The position numbers and the translations under genes are program-made. 60,000 nucleotides of DNA, taken from Strigamia acuminata. Its lineage: Eukaryota > Arthropoda > Chilopoda > Geophilomorpha > Linotaeniidae. The stretch is from NCBI GenBank assembly GCA_949358305.1, contig OX442314.1, positions 2,795,087 through 2,855,086 of the forward strand. The letters run 5' to 3'. Under the pieces are notes generated by a model. It saw only the letters and a list, made by a program, of their open reading frames with translations. It was not told the DNA's origin and made no database searches. Positions within the stretch are counted from its first letter, which is position 1. Each line of letters begins with the position of its first letter. Of the stretch, positions 10,141 to 21,600 are shown piece by piece.

Positions 10141-13025
10141 TTTTCATCCATTTAACTCTTTCAACGATCTTCTAATGACTTTTAAACAACCTTCAAATGA
10201 CCTTCAAACAATCTTAAAATGATCAATCAACGATTTTCCAACGATCTTCCAACAACCTGTAAACGACCTTTAAACAACCTTCAAACAACCGTCAAACGAC
10301 CTTTCAACAACCTTCAAATGACCTTCAAACGATGTTTAAACGACCTTCCAATGATCAATCAACGACCTTCTAACTACCTTCCAACAACTTCAAACGACCT
10401 TCCAACAATCTTCCAACAACCTTCAAACAACCTTCAAACAACCTTCAAACAACCTTCAAACAACCTTCCAATGATCAATCAACGACCTTCTAATTATCTT
10501 CTAACGACCTTTTCACAACCTTCAAACAACTTTCAAATGACCTTCCAACAACCTTCAAATGACCTTCAAACGACCTTTCAATGATCAATCAACAATTTTC
10601 TAACTATCTTCCGACGATCTTGAAACAACCTTCAAGCAACCTTCAAACGACCTTTCAAGAATCCTCAAACGACCTTCAAATGACGTTCAAACGACCTTTC
10701 AATGATCAATCAACGACCTTTTAACCACCTTCCAACAATCTTCAAACGACCTTCCAATAATCTTCCAACAATCTTCAAACAACCTTCAAACAACCTTAAA
10801 ACGACCTTTCGACAACCTTCAAACGACCTTCCAATGATCAATCAACGATCTTCCAACAATCTTCCAACGACCTTTAAACAACCTTTAAACAACCTTCAAA
10901 CAACCTTCAAACGACCTTCCAATGATTAATCAACAACTTTTTAACGATCTTCCAATAACCTTTAAACATCCTTCAAACAACCTTCAAACAACCTTCCAAT
11001 AATCTTCAAACGACCTTCAAACAACCTTCCAATGATCAATCAACGACCCTTCAACAATCTTCCAACGACATTTAAACAATCTTCAAACAACCTTTAGACG
11101 ACCTTCAAACGATCTTCAAACAACCTTCAAACGACCTTTAAACAACCTTTAAACAACCTTCAAACAACCTTTCAAGAACCTTTAAACGACCTTTAAACAA
11201 CCTTCCAACGACCTTGAAACGACCCACCATTGACGACTTTCCAACGATTTTTTAACGACCTTTAAACAATCTTCAAACAACTTTTAAATGACCTTCAAAC
11301 GATCTTCAAACAACCTTCAAACGACCTTCCAACAACCTTCCAACAACCTTCCAACCACCTTCAAACAACCTTCAAACGACCTTCCAATAATCAATCAACG
11401 ACCTTCTAACGATCTTCCAACAACCTTTAAACAACTTTCAAACAACCTTCAAACGACCATCCAACAACCTTCAAACGAACTTCAAACAACCTTCAAACGA
11501 CCTAACCTAACCTGGGTCACCACAACAGTATAGTCAATTATTTATTTATTGAATAAACAAAAGGTTGAATTTCAACGACTGCATGGTAAATTTTGTGGAC
11601 ATTTTCAAATATTTCAACCTTGAAAATATAGTTACTCACATCACTTAAATAAAGTAACAATTTCACAAGTGTCATCTTTAAAGACGGATGGAGTCAAATT
11701 TGAGTTTGAAAATCGGTTGAGGCAATGAGAACACTACTTGTTGCATACATTTAGAAAAGTGAAACTGAATTTTTATTCTTGTGCAGAATTACAATAGAGG
11801 GATTAAGACCCCCTCTTTTCTATGAAATAACATACAGTAAGATGGGTCACAAGTGAGTCTTTTGACACCTGCATCACTGTGGTCAAAAACACAACTAATT
11901 TAATTCGCTTTGGAAACCGTCAGTTTACACAGTGAGAATGTAAAATTTGTTTCCTAATGCAAACTGTTCTAGGAACCCACCTGTAGGATGCAGTTAGGTT
12001 CCTAGACGACTCACCTAGCAGAGGAAGCCTGTACTAAAATGGGTCTGCCCATCGAAAGAGAATTCCGGTTATTTTTATCAAGGACGACTACTCCCAAACG
12101 ACCTTTTAATTATCTTCCAACGACCTTTTCACAACCTTCAAACAACTTTCAAATGACCTTCCAACAACCTTCAAATGATCTTCAAACGACCTTTCAATGA
12201 TCAATCAACAATTTTCCGACTATCTTCTGACGATCTTAAAACAACCTTCAAGCAACCTTCAAATGACCTTTCAAGAACCTTCAAACGACCTTCAAACGAC
12301 GTTCAAACGACCTTTCAATGATCAATCAACGACTTTTTAACCACCTTCCAACAATCTTCAAACGACCTTCCAACAATCTTCCAACAACCTTCAAACAACC
12401 TTCAAACAATCTTAAAACGATCTTCCAACAACCTTCAAACGACCTTCCAATGATCAATCAACGATTTTCCAACGATCTTCCAACGACCTGTAAACGACCT
12501 TTAAACAACCTTCAAACAACCTTCAAACGACCTTTCAACAACCTTCAAATGACCTTCAAACGATGTTTAAACGACCTTCCAATGATCAATTAACGGCCTT
12601 CTAACTACCTTCCAACAACTTCAAACGACCTTCCAACAATCTTTCAACAACCTTCAAACAACCTTCAAACGACCTTCCAATGATCAATCAACGACCTTCC
12701 AACAATCTTCCAACGACGTTTAAACAACCTTCAAACAACTTTCAAATGATCTACCAACAACCTTCAAATGACCTTCCAACAACTTTCAAATGATCTTCAA
12801 ATGACCTTTCAATGACCAATCAACGATTTTCTAACGATCTTCCAACTACCTTTAAACAACCTTCAAACAACCTTTAAACAACCTTTCAACAACCTTCAAA
12901 CGATGTTCAAACGACCTTTCAATGATCAATCAACGATCTTCCAACAACCATCCAACAACCTTCAAACGACTTTTTAACAATCTTCCAACAACTTTCAAAC
13001 AACCTTCAAACAATCTTCAAACAAC
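10141..13025. repeat. 11-bp minisatellite (accttcaaaca-type), first block
   Basis: The region is built from variants of an 11-bp unit (for example accttcaaaca, accttccaacg). A longer marker containing atgatcaatcaacga recurs every one to three hundred bases. A 580-bp non-repetitive segment (about 11513-12095) interrupts it. The array is cut at 13025 by the 14-kb LTR element and continues after it. The reading frames through it (such as repeats of NNLQTTFKQPS) exist only because three units make 33 bases and are not genes. Confidence 0.9.
11513..12095. repeat. Unique spacer of the higher-order satellite, copy 1
   Basis: This non-minisatellite segment begins just after cctaacctaacctgggtcac and is repeated almost perfectly at about 28157-28735. 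Small differences include a 2-base CT insertion and a few bases lost near the second copy's end. It holds the near-palindrome ctaggaacccacctgta...ttaggttcctag. No coding potential is evident. It marks one period of the higher-order repeat. Confidence 0.8.
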
Positions 13026-13697
13026 TGTTACGAATCAACTTAGATGTTTAATTGATTTGATCTGAATTTACGCGCAAGGTGATGTTAGCGCAAATCAGCG
13101 GGCAAAGTTCGTAGATTTACTCTGTTTGTGCCATCGTCATATGCGGATATCGGACGGTGAATAAACCTAACTCGCTGTAACACACATTATTTATATTCGA
13201 CGGGCTCAATCTCACGTTGTGGGTCTTTACGTTTAAAAAGAATGAGTATGCGCAGTGATATTCGTATGCGGGTGGGCATAGGATGTCACAGGCATGCGAA
13301 GGGATAAAAGGTGGGCAAAAAGAGGCGCTATTAAGTGTTAAATTAGAAGAGGCGCGTGTTAAAGCGCAAAATAAAGATTGACAAACTCAATTCAATCTAA
13401 GAGGTGTTAACTCGTTGAAAGAGGTATGAGAAGTGTCGATTATGGATAAAAGTAGCGACCAGGTAAACATGAGTCATGTGACCAGGTCGATTGGAGTGGG
13501 TGAGGGGGTGGAAGGTATAAAATAAGGTTAATTGTTGGAAATAATAAGATGCGCGCAATGAGGCTGCGCATATATTTAGAGATGATTCATCAATGTTAGA
13601 TGAAAAGAAAGATTGGGAAAAAATAAGAAAACTTAAGATTGGGTCAGTCTAAGTTAGAAATGAATAAAAAAGAAGGGTGGGTAACCTGCCCGTGACA
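13026..13697 (-). repeat. 3' LTR of the 14-kb element
   Basis: 672 bp with TG...CA ends, apparently identical to 26393-27064. It contains TATAAATA on the minus strand (13188-13195), a possible promoter element. Confidence 0.95.
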
Positions 13698-13711
13698 TCC
13701 CTCCCCCCTTA
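13698..13711 (-). other. Polypurine tract
   Basis: The minus strand reads TAAGGGGGGAGGGA directly before the 3' LTR. This is the expected place and composition for the plus-strand DNA primer. Confidence 0.85.
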
Positions 13712-15588
13712 GGCTTTTATTATTCGAGATTTATCGAAGAGAATAAAAGGATAAGAGACAAGGAAAGTCATACAATAATAATGCGCTATGCGCAAAAACT
13801 ATACAAATTCTCAAAAAATAAATTAAATAAATTAAACAACAAAAAAGAATGATGCGCGTCTGCGCAAAGACTTAACAACTTTGTCAAAAATAATGCACGT
13901 GGTGCAAAAACTTAACAACTTTGTCAAAATAATAAACAAAAGTTAAACAATACCAAATTAAATATCAAAAATCAATTAAATTATTAGAGACAGAGAATTA
14001 ATAAATCACCATGGCTTTTGAAAATAAATTTAAACTAAGATTTTTGTAAAGTCACAATGGTAAATTTTAAATCATTCTACTCGAAATCACAAGACGAACA
14101 GGGACGACACAAGGAGGGCGAACACTAAACCTAAAGGGGCCGACGATACCTAGGACGGACGAGAGTCTATACACTTTACCCAAACAATTTATAAAATAAA
14201 AATTTTAAACACTTTTACTTTTTTGTATAAACAAACTTCTGCTTTCTGTATAAAAATCATCGAATAAACAATTTTAAATTAAACAAAAATAAAGAGCCGA
14301 CACATGAGAATTATCAAGAATCAGGATGGGATTTATTAAATCAGATTGGGTATTTATGTTATGGTAGGATGCGCGTAATTGCGCAAAACAAATACAAAAT
14401 AAAGGTAAGGTACAAAATTATGCAACCTGCATAAGGTAAGTATGATTTCAGATTAATTAGGAACTTTTAAATGGATGCGCGAAACTTTGCGCAAGGATAA
14501 TTTAGGTTATTAATTCTATGAATGAAATGGAAAATAGAAACATATAAAATATTATAAAACATAACAAATACCCGCGCGCACAATACTACTCGTATTGCCA
14601 CGGAATTAAATATGTTGATCAGAAGATATCACAAAATTAAATGAAGGGTCAAAAAAGTATCACAATAATCTTGATTAAATGCTAAATAGTTAAAGAAAAA
14701 TATTCATTAAATAAATTTAAACATTGAATACTAACTTGGATCATTCCAGAATAATTGCGCTAAAATAAAGGTTAACTGAAATCAAATGAAATTAAATTCA
14801 AAATTAAATAGAATTAAATTCCTAATCTTTAGGACGATTGTTATAATTAAATGAAGGTAATTCTGGAATGATTATGGCACAGAAAGATATTAAACTAAAA
14901 TAGATATTTCAATAATATAACTAAAAAAATTATCAAAATCATAATTGCACTTAAATAAAAACATAATTGTAGCACTAAAAATCTAATTGTCCGATTCTAA
15001 AGCACTAAAAACGTAAAAATAATTAAATAAAAATATAAATTATCAGTGAGAATTATCACAATTGAAAACTTGCGCAAAAATAATAACATTTATGATGAAA
15101 CACTAATAATAATTATTTGTTCTTCAAATCGACACATTACCGCTGCCCAAGCTCGTTCCATCAAGTCCTCCAACTCGAGAGATGTTTTACGGAGCGCCTC
15201 ATCAATGGAATCGCATGGCGGAACGGAAAAATGATGAAGATTTAAAGATGATAAAGTTTTGTGGATACCATGTAGATATTGGAATGCAGGCCGGCCCAAA
15301 CTCAACGCACAAATGCGGAGATGTTTTATTAGGGCATTTACCAGAGATCCACGATCTGGCGGCGCATTTTGGACACAATTAGAGATGAAAATATGATGAA
15401 AACACAAAATAATGATGAATGGTAGGTTGAAGTGCGCACAAAGTCTTCGCAAATCACCAGGATCCTCGTATCAAGTCCTTCAACTCAACGCCGAAGCGGA
15501 GGAATTTTACGAAACGCCCATTGATGTGATCTCCTGACTTCAATTTGCAAAAAACTTGCGCACACAAAGTCACGTTTAGGATTGTTGT
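13712..15588 (-). other. Long non-coding tail of the 14-kb element
   Basis: About 1.9 kb of AT-rich DNA lies between ORF3 and the polypurine tract. It is dotted with TGCGCA and GCGCAA motifs. No long ORF is seen on the coding strand. It may hold 3' regulatory or packaging signals, but nothing specific is recognisable. Confidence 0.6.
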
Positions 15589-17862
15589 TCACTCGAATTC
15601 CAAGGTTTGACGATGTTGAGGATCTCGGAAATAGATTAGCATATTAAATGCCACTTCTACCACAACACGTCGCGCATCTTGGAATGAACGTGCGCCCTGC
15701 CGATTTATCTCGAAAAGACAGTGGGCCAAAAAATATTCTCCATACCTCCGGTAGAGAAGATGCAACAATGGATCAGCCTCCGAACGAAGCATATGCAAGT
15801 CCGCAATGGCTAAAGATCGGAGAAGCTGTCGCTGAGCCCGAATCGACATATCAAATTGGAGACATCCTCGTTCTCCCTCAGCAAAGTTACAACGAATCGT
15901 GGTGGGAGGCATCAAGCTTGGAAGAAGTTCCAAAGTTATGAATGGTTGGGTTGCATCCCACTCACCTCGTCTTGTGCGTGGGGCAGGAGGCAGGAACACG
16001 TATCGATAAACAGTCGAACACCGTATTTCGCGCAATTCGGTTAAACGGGTCCGCTCTCGATTTCGTCTGAATTCCTCCTCACTAGCCTCCTCCACGGCTC
16101 GTCTATCTGCCCAATGTCGCTCGCCGAGTCGTTCTATCTCCATCTCATATCTTCGCATATATTCCAGATTTCGTCGCTCGTCGCCTCCCCTTCTATCTAC
16201 GTGATGTCGGTCGGCGAGTTGTTTCCTCTCCATTTCATACCTTCTTCGGTATTCCGGATTTTGTCGTTCGTCGCCTCCCTCACGTTGCTCACGTCGCCTT
16301 AGAACCTGGTGAAGCACTTGGGAGACCTCCTCATGCATTACCCATATTAATAACTCCAGCGCATTTACGCGGTCGTAAAGGTCACATTGACTCAAGCGAT
16401 GCTGAATCTGGTTGGACATGGTACGTATGCGTAGAAGCATTTCGTTAAATACTTCTTGAAAATCGGCTTGTAGGATATTAAAATCACGGTCCATCATAAA
16501 ATTTATCAAAGTTATCCAACCTCGACGCTCCATATAGAATCTGGATGGTGAGGAATGCACATCTTGCGCATATACATTTACCTCATATCGGTTCAATAAT
16601 TCGTAAATAACTTCAAACGTATGCACCGGTTTTGTGCTAATTCCAGACCTGTCTGTGAATAAATCACAATGAGTAGCTGACGTAGTTGTTGATGTACCAT
16701 CGCCCAGCTGGGGTTGCGCTGATTCCAAATGCGACCCTGTCAAGTATAGTCGATCAGAAATAGTTACTGTGCTGTTAGGGGGTATAGTTGCGCTGGTGTT
16801 TCCCAGGGGTGCATTTGGTACAACTCGAAAATGAGATATAAGGACAGGAATTTTGGATTTTTGCGAAGTCTCACGAGGTACAATCTTTACTGTTGCTCGC
16901 CTACTCAGTTCACCTGAGACTGGTCTTCTGGTTGGGGATTGTGGCAAATTGACTGTACGCGGATCCCTTGCTTTCTTCTCAGGTCCTTGCGCATTTATAA
17001 CTTGATCAGGAGGTGTCTCGATGATTACCTCATTGATTGGTCCTAATAATGGCGGAGTAGTACTCAACTCGGATCCACAGTCTCGCACTGGCGGCGTGCT
17101 GGCCCGTTCCCGCTCAATCTCCTCGTTTTCCTGTTCTATCCTTCCGTCTGATACTGCACTGTCGCATTCACAACATAAATTCAAAGTCAAATCCGGGGAT
17201 GCAGGTGTCAGGCTAGGTTGCGCTTCAAACCGCGACGAGGCGCTTGCAAATAACGCATCATCGTCACCACTGCTCCAGCTATCATCAGATTCGACTGGCA
17301 AATCCGACAAATGCGCAACAGCCCGCGCAATAGCCTCTTGAACCTGGTGTACATTACCATCGAGGGTTTCCTGAAGAGATGAAATAACTTCTCGTCCCAT
17401 TATTGCACGCGTCGACGACTGCTCACGATGTAATGGGTCCTCAGCCGGTGAATCAAGAAGTTGGGCGATGTTGGTACCAGGGTAAATCCATTGTCGAAGA
17501 TTAATATGACTTGTCTGCGCCAATCGTCGCGCACGCTGCCAATACCAGCGGTGTACCGTCTCAAATCGCAGAACTGAAGCCGGACTTCCGTTGAGCGACC
17601 TAAACGGCGGAAATGTAACGCCGCCAATATTTATGTTGTCTTGCCTGCGTCGACGTAACACCCATCCAAAAATCTGTCTCATCCAAACCGCGAATAAATC
17701 CCTCGGCAAGTCGCCATTCCCGTTGCACGCTCGACAGGTGAGAGCGGCTCGCGGCGGGTCCTCCTCCATACCATGGCCTGAGCAGACCGGGCATATCTCG
17801 TGGCTCGGAAAACCCGTACCGAATGCTTCTACAAAAGGTTCCTCGTCCCGATTGGAAGCCAT
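15589..17862 (-). CDS. ORF3 of the 14-kb element: unknown protein with a DnaJ-like zinc-binding motif
   Basis: This 757-residue ORF starts at the ATG at 17862 (MASNRDEEPF); the frame is open slightly upstream but without an ATG. It lies where errantiviruses carry env, yet I see no signal peptide, membrane segment or furin site. Near the N terminus are two C-x-x-C-x-G-x-G-type motifs (CPVCSGHG and CRACNGNG), separated by about 14 residues, as in DnaJ zinc fingers. The middle is acidic and Ser/Thr/Pro-rich. Residues around 550-640 are Arg/Glu-rich with two copies of a ~30-residue unit beginning GGDER and probably form a helix. The C-terminal ~150 residues look folded. I do not recognise the family. 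Candidates are a nucleic-acid-binding accessory protein or a captured host gene. Confidence 0.75.
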   Translation of the reverse strand: MASNRDEEPFVEAFGTGFPSHEICPVCSGHGMEEDPPRAALTCRACNGNGDLPRDLFAVWMRQIFGWVLRRRRQDNINIGGVTFPPFRSLNGSPASVLRFETVHRWYWQRARRLAQTSHINLRQWIYPGTNIAQLLDSPAEDPLHREQSSTRAIMGREVISSLQETLDGNVHQVQEAIARAVAHLSDLPVESDDSWSSGDDDALFASASSRFEAQPSLTPASPDLTLNLCCECDSAVSDGRIEQENEEIERERASTPPVRDCGSELSTTPPLLGPINEVIIETPPDQVINAQGPEKKARDPRTVNLPQSPTRRPVSGELSRRATVKIVPRETSQKSKIPVLISHFRVVPNAPLGNTSATIPPNSTVTISDRLYLTGSHLESAQPQLGDGTSTTTSATHCDLFTDRSGISTKPVHTFEVIYELLNRYEVNVYAQDVHSSPSRFYMERRGWITLINFMMDRDFNILQADFQEVFNEMLLRIRTMSNQIQHRLSQCDLYDRVNALELLIWVMHEEVSQVLHQVLRRREQREGGDERQNPEYRRRYEMERKQLADRHHVDRRGGDERRNLEYMRRYEMEIERLGERHWADRRAVEEASEEEFRRNRERTRLTELREIRCSTVYRYVFLPPAPRTRRGEWDATQPFITLELLPSLMPPTTIRCNFAEGERGCLQFDMSIRAQRQLLRSLAIADLHMLRSEADPLLHLLYRRYGEYFLAHCLFEINRQGARSFQDARRVVVEVAFNMLIYFRDPQHRQTLEFE

Positions 17863-18675
17863 GTTGGTTTCAATATTCGTTGGGAATATAATGCGCCTAA
17901 GTTGGTGGAGGTAATGCTTATATAAATACACAGAACAAATAATACGTTTGACAAACGATACTCACAATTACGACGCGCAACAACACGAACGCGCACAGAA
18001 CGAAACAAACAACGAAGACTAAAGAATATTCCCCGGAATGTAACGAGTCATAAAACTTTGCTTCGAGAAGCTTCGATGAACGATTGAAAACTCGCACATG
18101 TAATAAAGTCGGGTTCGAGGTTAAACACTAACTAATTGCAATTGAAGGGCGACATTCAGTGTTGGAATTCGGAAGTTAGCGAAGGTTGTCTTCGCTCAAA
18201 ACTCTTGTTTTAAAGTGATTAAATAAGGATGGTGAGATAAACAAGTAATAATTCAGAACACAGAATATTAATTTAAATAAAGTGCGCATAAATTATATTG
18301 ATTGAATAATTTAAATGAATTGTGGAAATAGCCACGTGCTATTGTTTAGAGGTTAATTGGCATTGCGCACTCTGGTGACGGACATAGTCCCTGATTGAAA
18401 CGGACTTAGCCATTTTCGAGTGACCGAATATGAACATAAAATACATAACACAAAACATTAAATATAAAATATAAAGAAAACATAAAATAACATAAAACAT
18501 AAAAATTTAGGATGAATAAATTTAAAATAAAGGGAAAAATAGTTTTTAAACAAAATAGGTAGTAAAGATAGATTTACACCGGATTACACTTGGTTTTTTT
18601 TTTTTTTTTTTTTTTTTTGTTGTTTCGTTTGTGTTTTCCCTTTTTTTTTTATTTAGCTTAAAAAATAGAAGAAAA
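17863..18675 (-). other. Pol-ORF3 spacer of the 14-kb element
   Basis: About 0.8 kb without a coding region. It contains an oligo(T) run at about 18595-18619, which is oligo(A) on the coding strand. No splice signal could be assigned, so how ORF3 is expressed is not evident. Confidence 0.5.
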
Positions 18676-21600
18676 TTACTTAAATGAAAGAAAATAGGCA
18701 GAAAAAATATCTAAAGTGTTGACAGCAAAAATTTCAACATGTTTATCAATAATTTCAACGTCTTTTAAAGTTAAAAAGTTGGCCTCGGCAAAAAACCAAT
18801 GTCGCAATTCCACGACATTATAAGGCTGGGTTTTTTGGCCGTTTTCATCCATTAGGATTACTGTATTGGGGCCCACCAATCTATGTATAATATATACACC
18901 TTCAGTCCGTTGGCGTAAACCTGCTGCGAATTGTTTATCGGCAGATGAAGGTTGCCGATTGCGCAAAGTTACCCAGTCGCCAGGACGGAAGTCATGGGGG
19001 CGCCGTTTTAAATCGAACCATTTTTTGTGTCGAATTTGGGACTCGCGCAAGTTGTTAATCGCGCTTTCTCGCATTCTACGCATATGTTCGTGCAAGTTTT
19101 CAGCTTCCACGGGCGGCAACGGTTCTCCGTCATCCGTGTCGCTATCCAGGTCGCCCGGAAATCGAGCTTCCTGGCCTGTTACCATTTTAAAGGGTGAATA
19201 CTTTAAAGAAATTTGATACGCTGAATTAATCGCGAGCACGAAATAGCCAATGTTGACGTCCCATCTAGTATGGTCATCATCAATATATGCTAATATACAG
19301 TTCTTTAATGATTGGTTAAGCCTTTCCGCAATATTACCTTGCGGGTGGTATGCGGCGGTATATCTATTTATTGCGCCAAGTTGCTGGATTTGGCTACGAA
19401 ATTCTGGTGAGCGAAAAGCAGGCGCATTATCGCTGATAATTATTTTGGGAAAACCCCATCTTTTGCAGAATTTCTGAATTTGTTTCACCGTAGTGGCTAT
19501 ATTTGAGTTTTCGGTTAGACGTACGTCTAACCATCGGCTAGCAGAGTCGACCATCACAAAGGCATAGCAATGTCCCTCTGTGGATCGAGGTTTCTTGCCG
19601 TAATAGTCGATGTAGATAGCGGAGAAAAGATGGCGCGATCTGGACATTATCATTTTTCCATATGGGAGCCTGTTAAGGGGTTTAGCTCTTTGACACGCTT
19701 CGCAAACCTGTATCCATGTTCGAATATCTTCGCGCATTTTTGGCCAAAATACGCGCGATTTAATGCGATGGAGTGTTCGTTCTTGCCCCATATGTCCAAC
19801 TACGGGAGGATAGTGCATTGCGCGGAAATATCTTTCTCTGAGTTCAAATGGGAGATATATTTGGCGCCTCTTTCTAATTTCATTAATATGGACAGGAGGG
19901 AAGCGACATAACATCTCTTTATACATGCCGAAATCTTGCGCGTCAGCCACAATTTTGGCAGCCTCATCTGGATCAAGTGGTAACATTTGGGCAGTTAAAT
20001 AAAATATCAACTCACGCGACCAGGGATCCTGTCTTTGCGCCGCAATGATTTCAGCAGCAGTAGGCAACAGCTCGAACGGAGGATGTTCGATTGGTGGATC
20101 GTGCTCCAATTCGGCTTGCTTCTCTGCTTCAGTCCTCGAATCTTCAATTACTGTCCTTTCCCGTCGCGGACGCAATCTCGATGGAGTTCTTCGCGCTGAT
20201 GTTGGGGGCGCATAATAATTCCTCGTTGGTGGCGACATGTCACGAATGGGTCCAAAACTGTCTTCAGATGATGTAGAGTCAGAATCCGGGTCCGAAGTAT
20301 ATCCCTCTGGCCTCTGCTGTCCTGATGGTCCCGCCGCATCGTCATACATCACTGGTTCAGAATGTTGACGCGGAGAAATAATAGGAAAATCAGTGATAGG
20401 AATTGAAGGAGTTGGGGAAGGAGTTGGTAAATTTGGAATTTCAGGAGAAGGTTTAGTAGTAGGCCTTCGGTGGCTATCAGGTTGAATTATTGGTGCGGGG
20501 ACTCCAGTGATTCGACGGAAATTTCGTCGTATTTTATCCACCAAAGTTCCAGGTGTCGGCAATTGTGATGGTGCCGAAGCAGTCTTTTTTCTAAAACTAG
20601 ACAGATTTATTGGCGCAGGAATTCTGGTTGGAATAATTGCCGAAGGAGGAATGGAACTAGGAATAGGAGTGGATATTGGAGTTGCAGGAGGGGTAGGAAT
20701 AGGTAAGGGTGGTGGAATTAAAACTGATTTAGATTTGGGTTTCACCACATGGGAAGGAATAGCGGATTTACGTCGCACTGCCTTCAACTTTCCTACTTGC
20801 TGTGATTTCAATAACTTTGGAAATGTCCACTTTTTAATAGTTCCCGCATACCTGGGTGGTAGCCATGGTGGTGATTTAGGAATCAAAGATGGATCCTTTA
20901 ATCTAGCCCGAGTTCGTGTGGCTATTGCTCGTTTAGCATGAGGAGATAAAATTGGTACAATATTAATTTTACGTGGTCTTCCTCGTTTCTTTATCAGAAT
21001 TGGAATTAAAGAGCGCTGTCGGCGGGTTCGTAAAGGCACTGAAACACGAACTGGTGATAAATTAGGAGTTCTCACTTGTGAGGTTGGTTGCGCAACTGGA
21101 ATTGATGCATTTGGTGTTGCAGTTGGTTGCACAATTGGCGTTAGTGCAACTGGAGGGATTGTAACCGGCGGTGCCCTCGTTGGAGGAGTAGCTACGCCAG
21201 TAGAAGATGGAATTTGCGCACCCGAAGTCGGCGCATTTCCAGTCACTTTCCCTTTACCAGTTGGTCGAGGAATAAGAGATTTTTTCTTATTTTTCTTCTT
21301 AGTCGGTGAAGATGCTGCAATGAGAGGCACTTTTTTAAATGTAGATTTAAACAACTTTCGAAACTGCAAATTAATGTCTTTTGGCAATTCCTTGATGATA
21401 TTAAGTGCCGGCCACTCGTTGCAATCATCAAAATAGGCAAGGTAACACGCCTCGTCGACCTCCGGGCTATCATCCTCATCATCGACTTCAGGTGGGTCGA
21501 CAGGAGCTCGACTTAGTGCATCCGCTACCTTATTTTTGCATCCTGAACAGTGCAAAAACGTGAATTTATAATCACTTAACGATAGCACCCAACGGGCCAA

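Noticed and set aside
10219-12593. Several plus-strand ORFs of 75-121 codons in the 11-bp satellite
   Set aside because: They are repeats of the same 11 residues produced because three 11-bp units keep frame; no conserved domain or splice context.
15046-15452. Short ORFs on both strands in the 3' tail of the 14-kb element
   Set aside because: No family signature; the element's coding strand has no long frame there.
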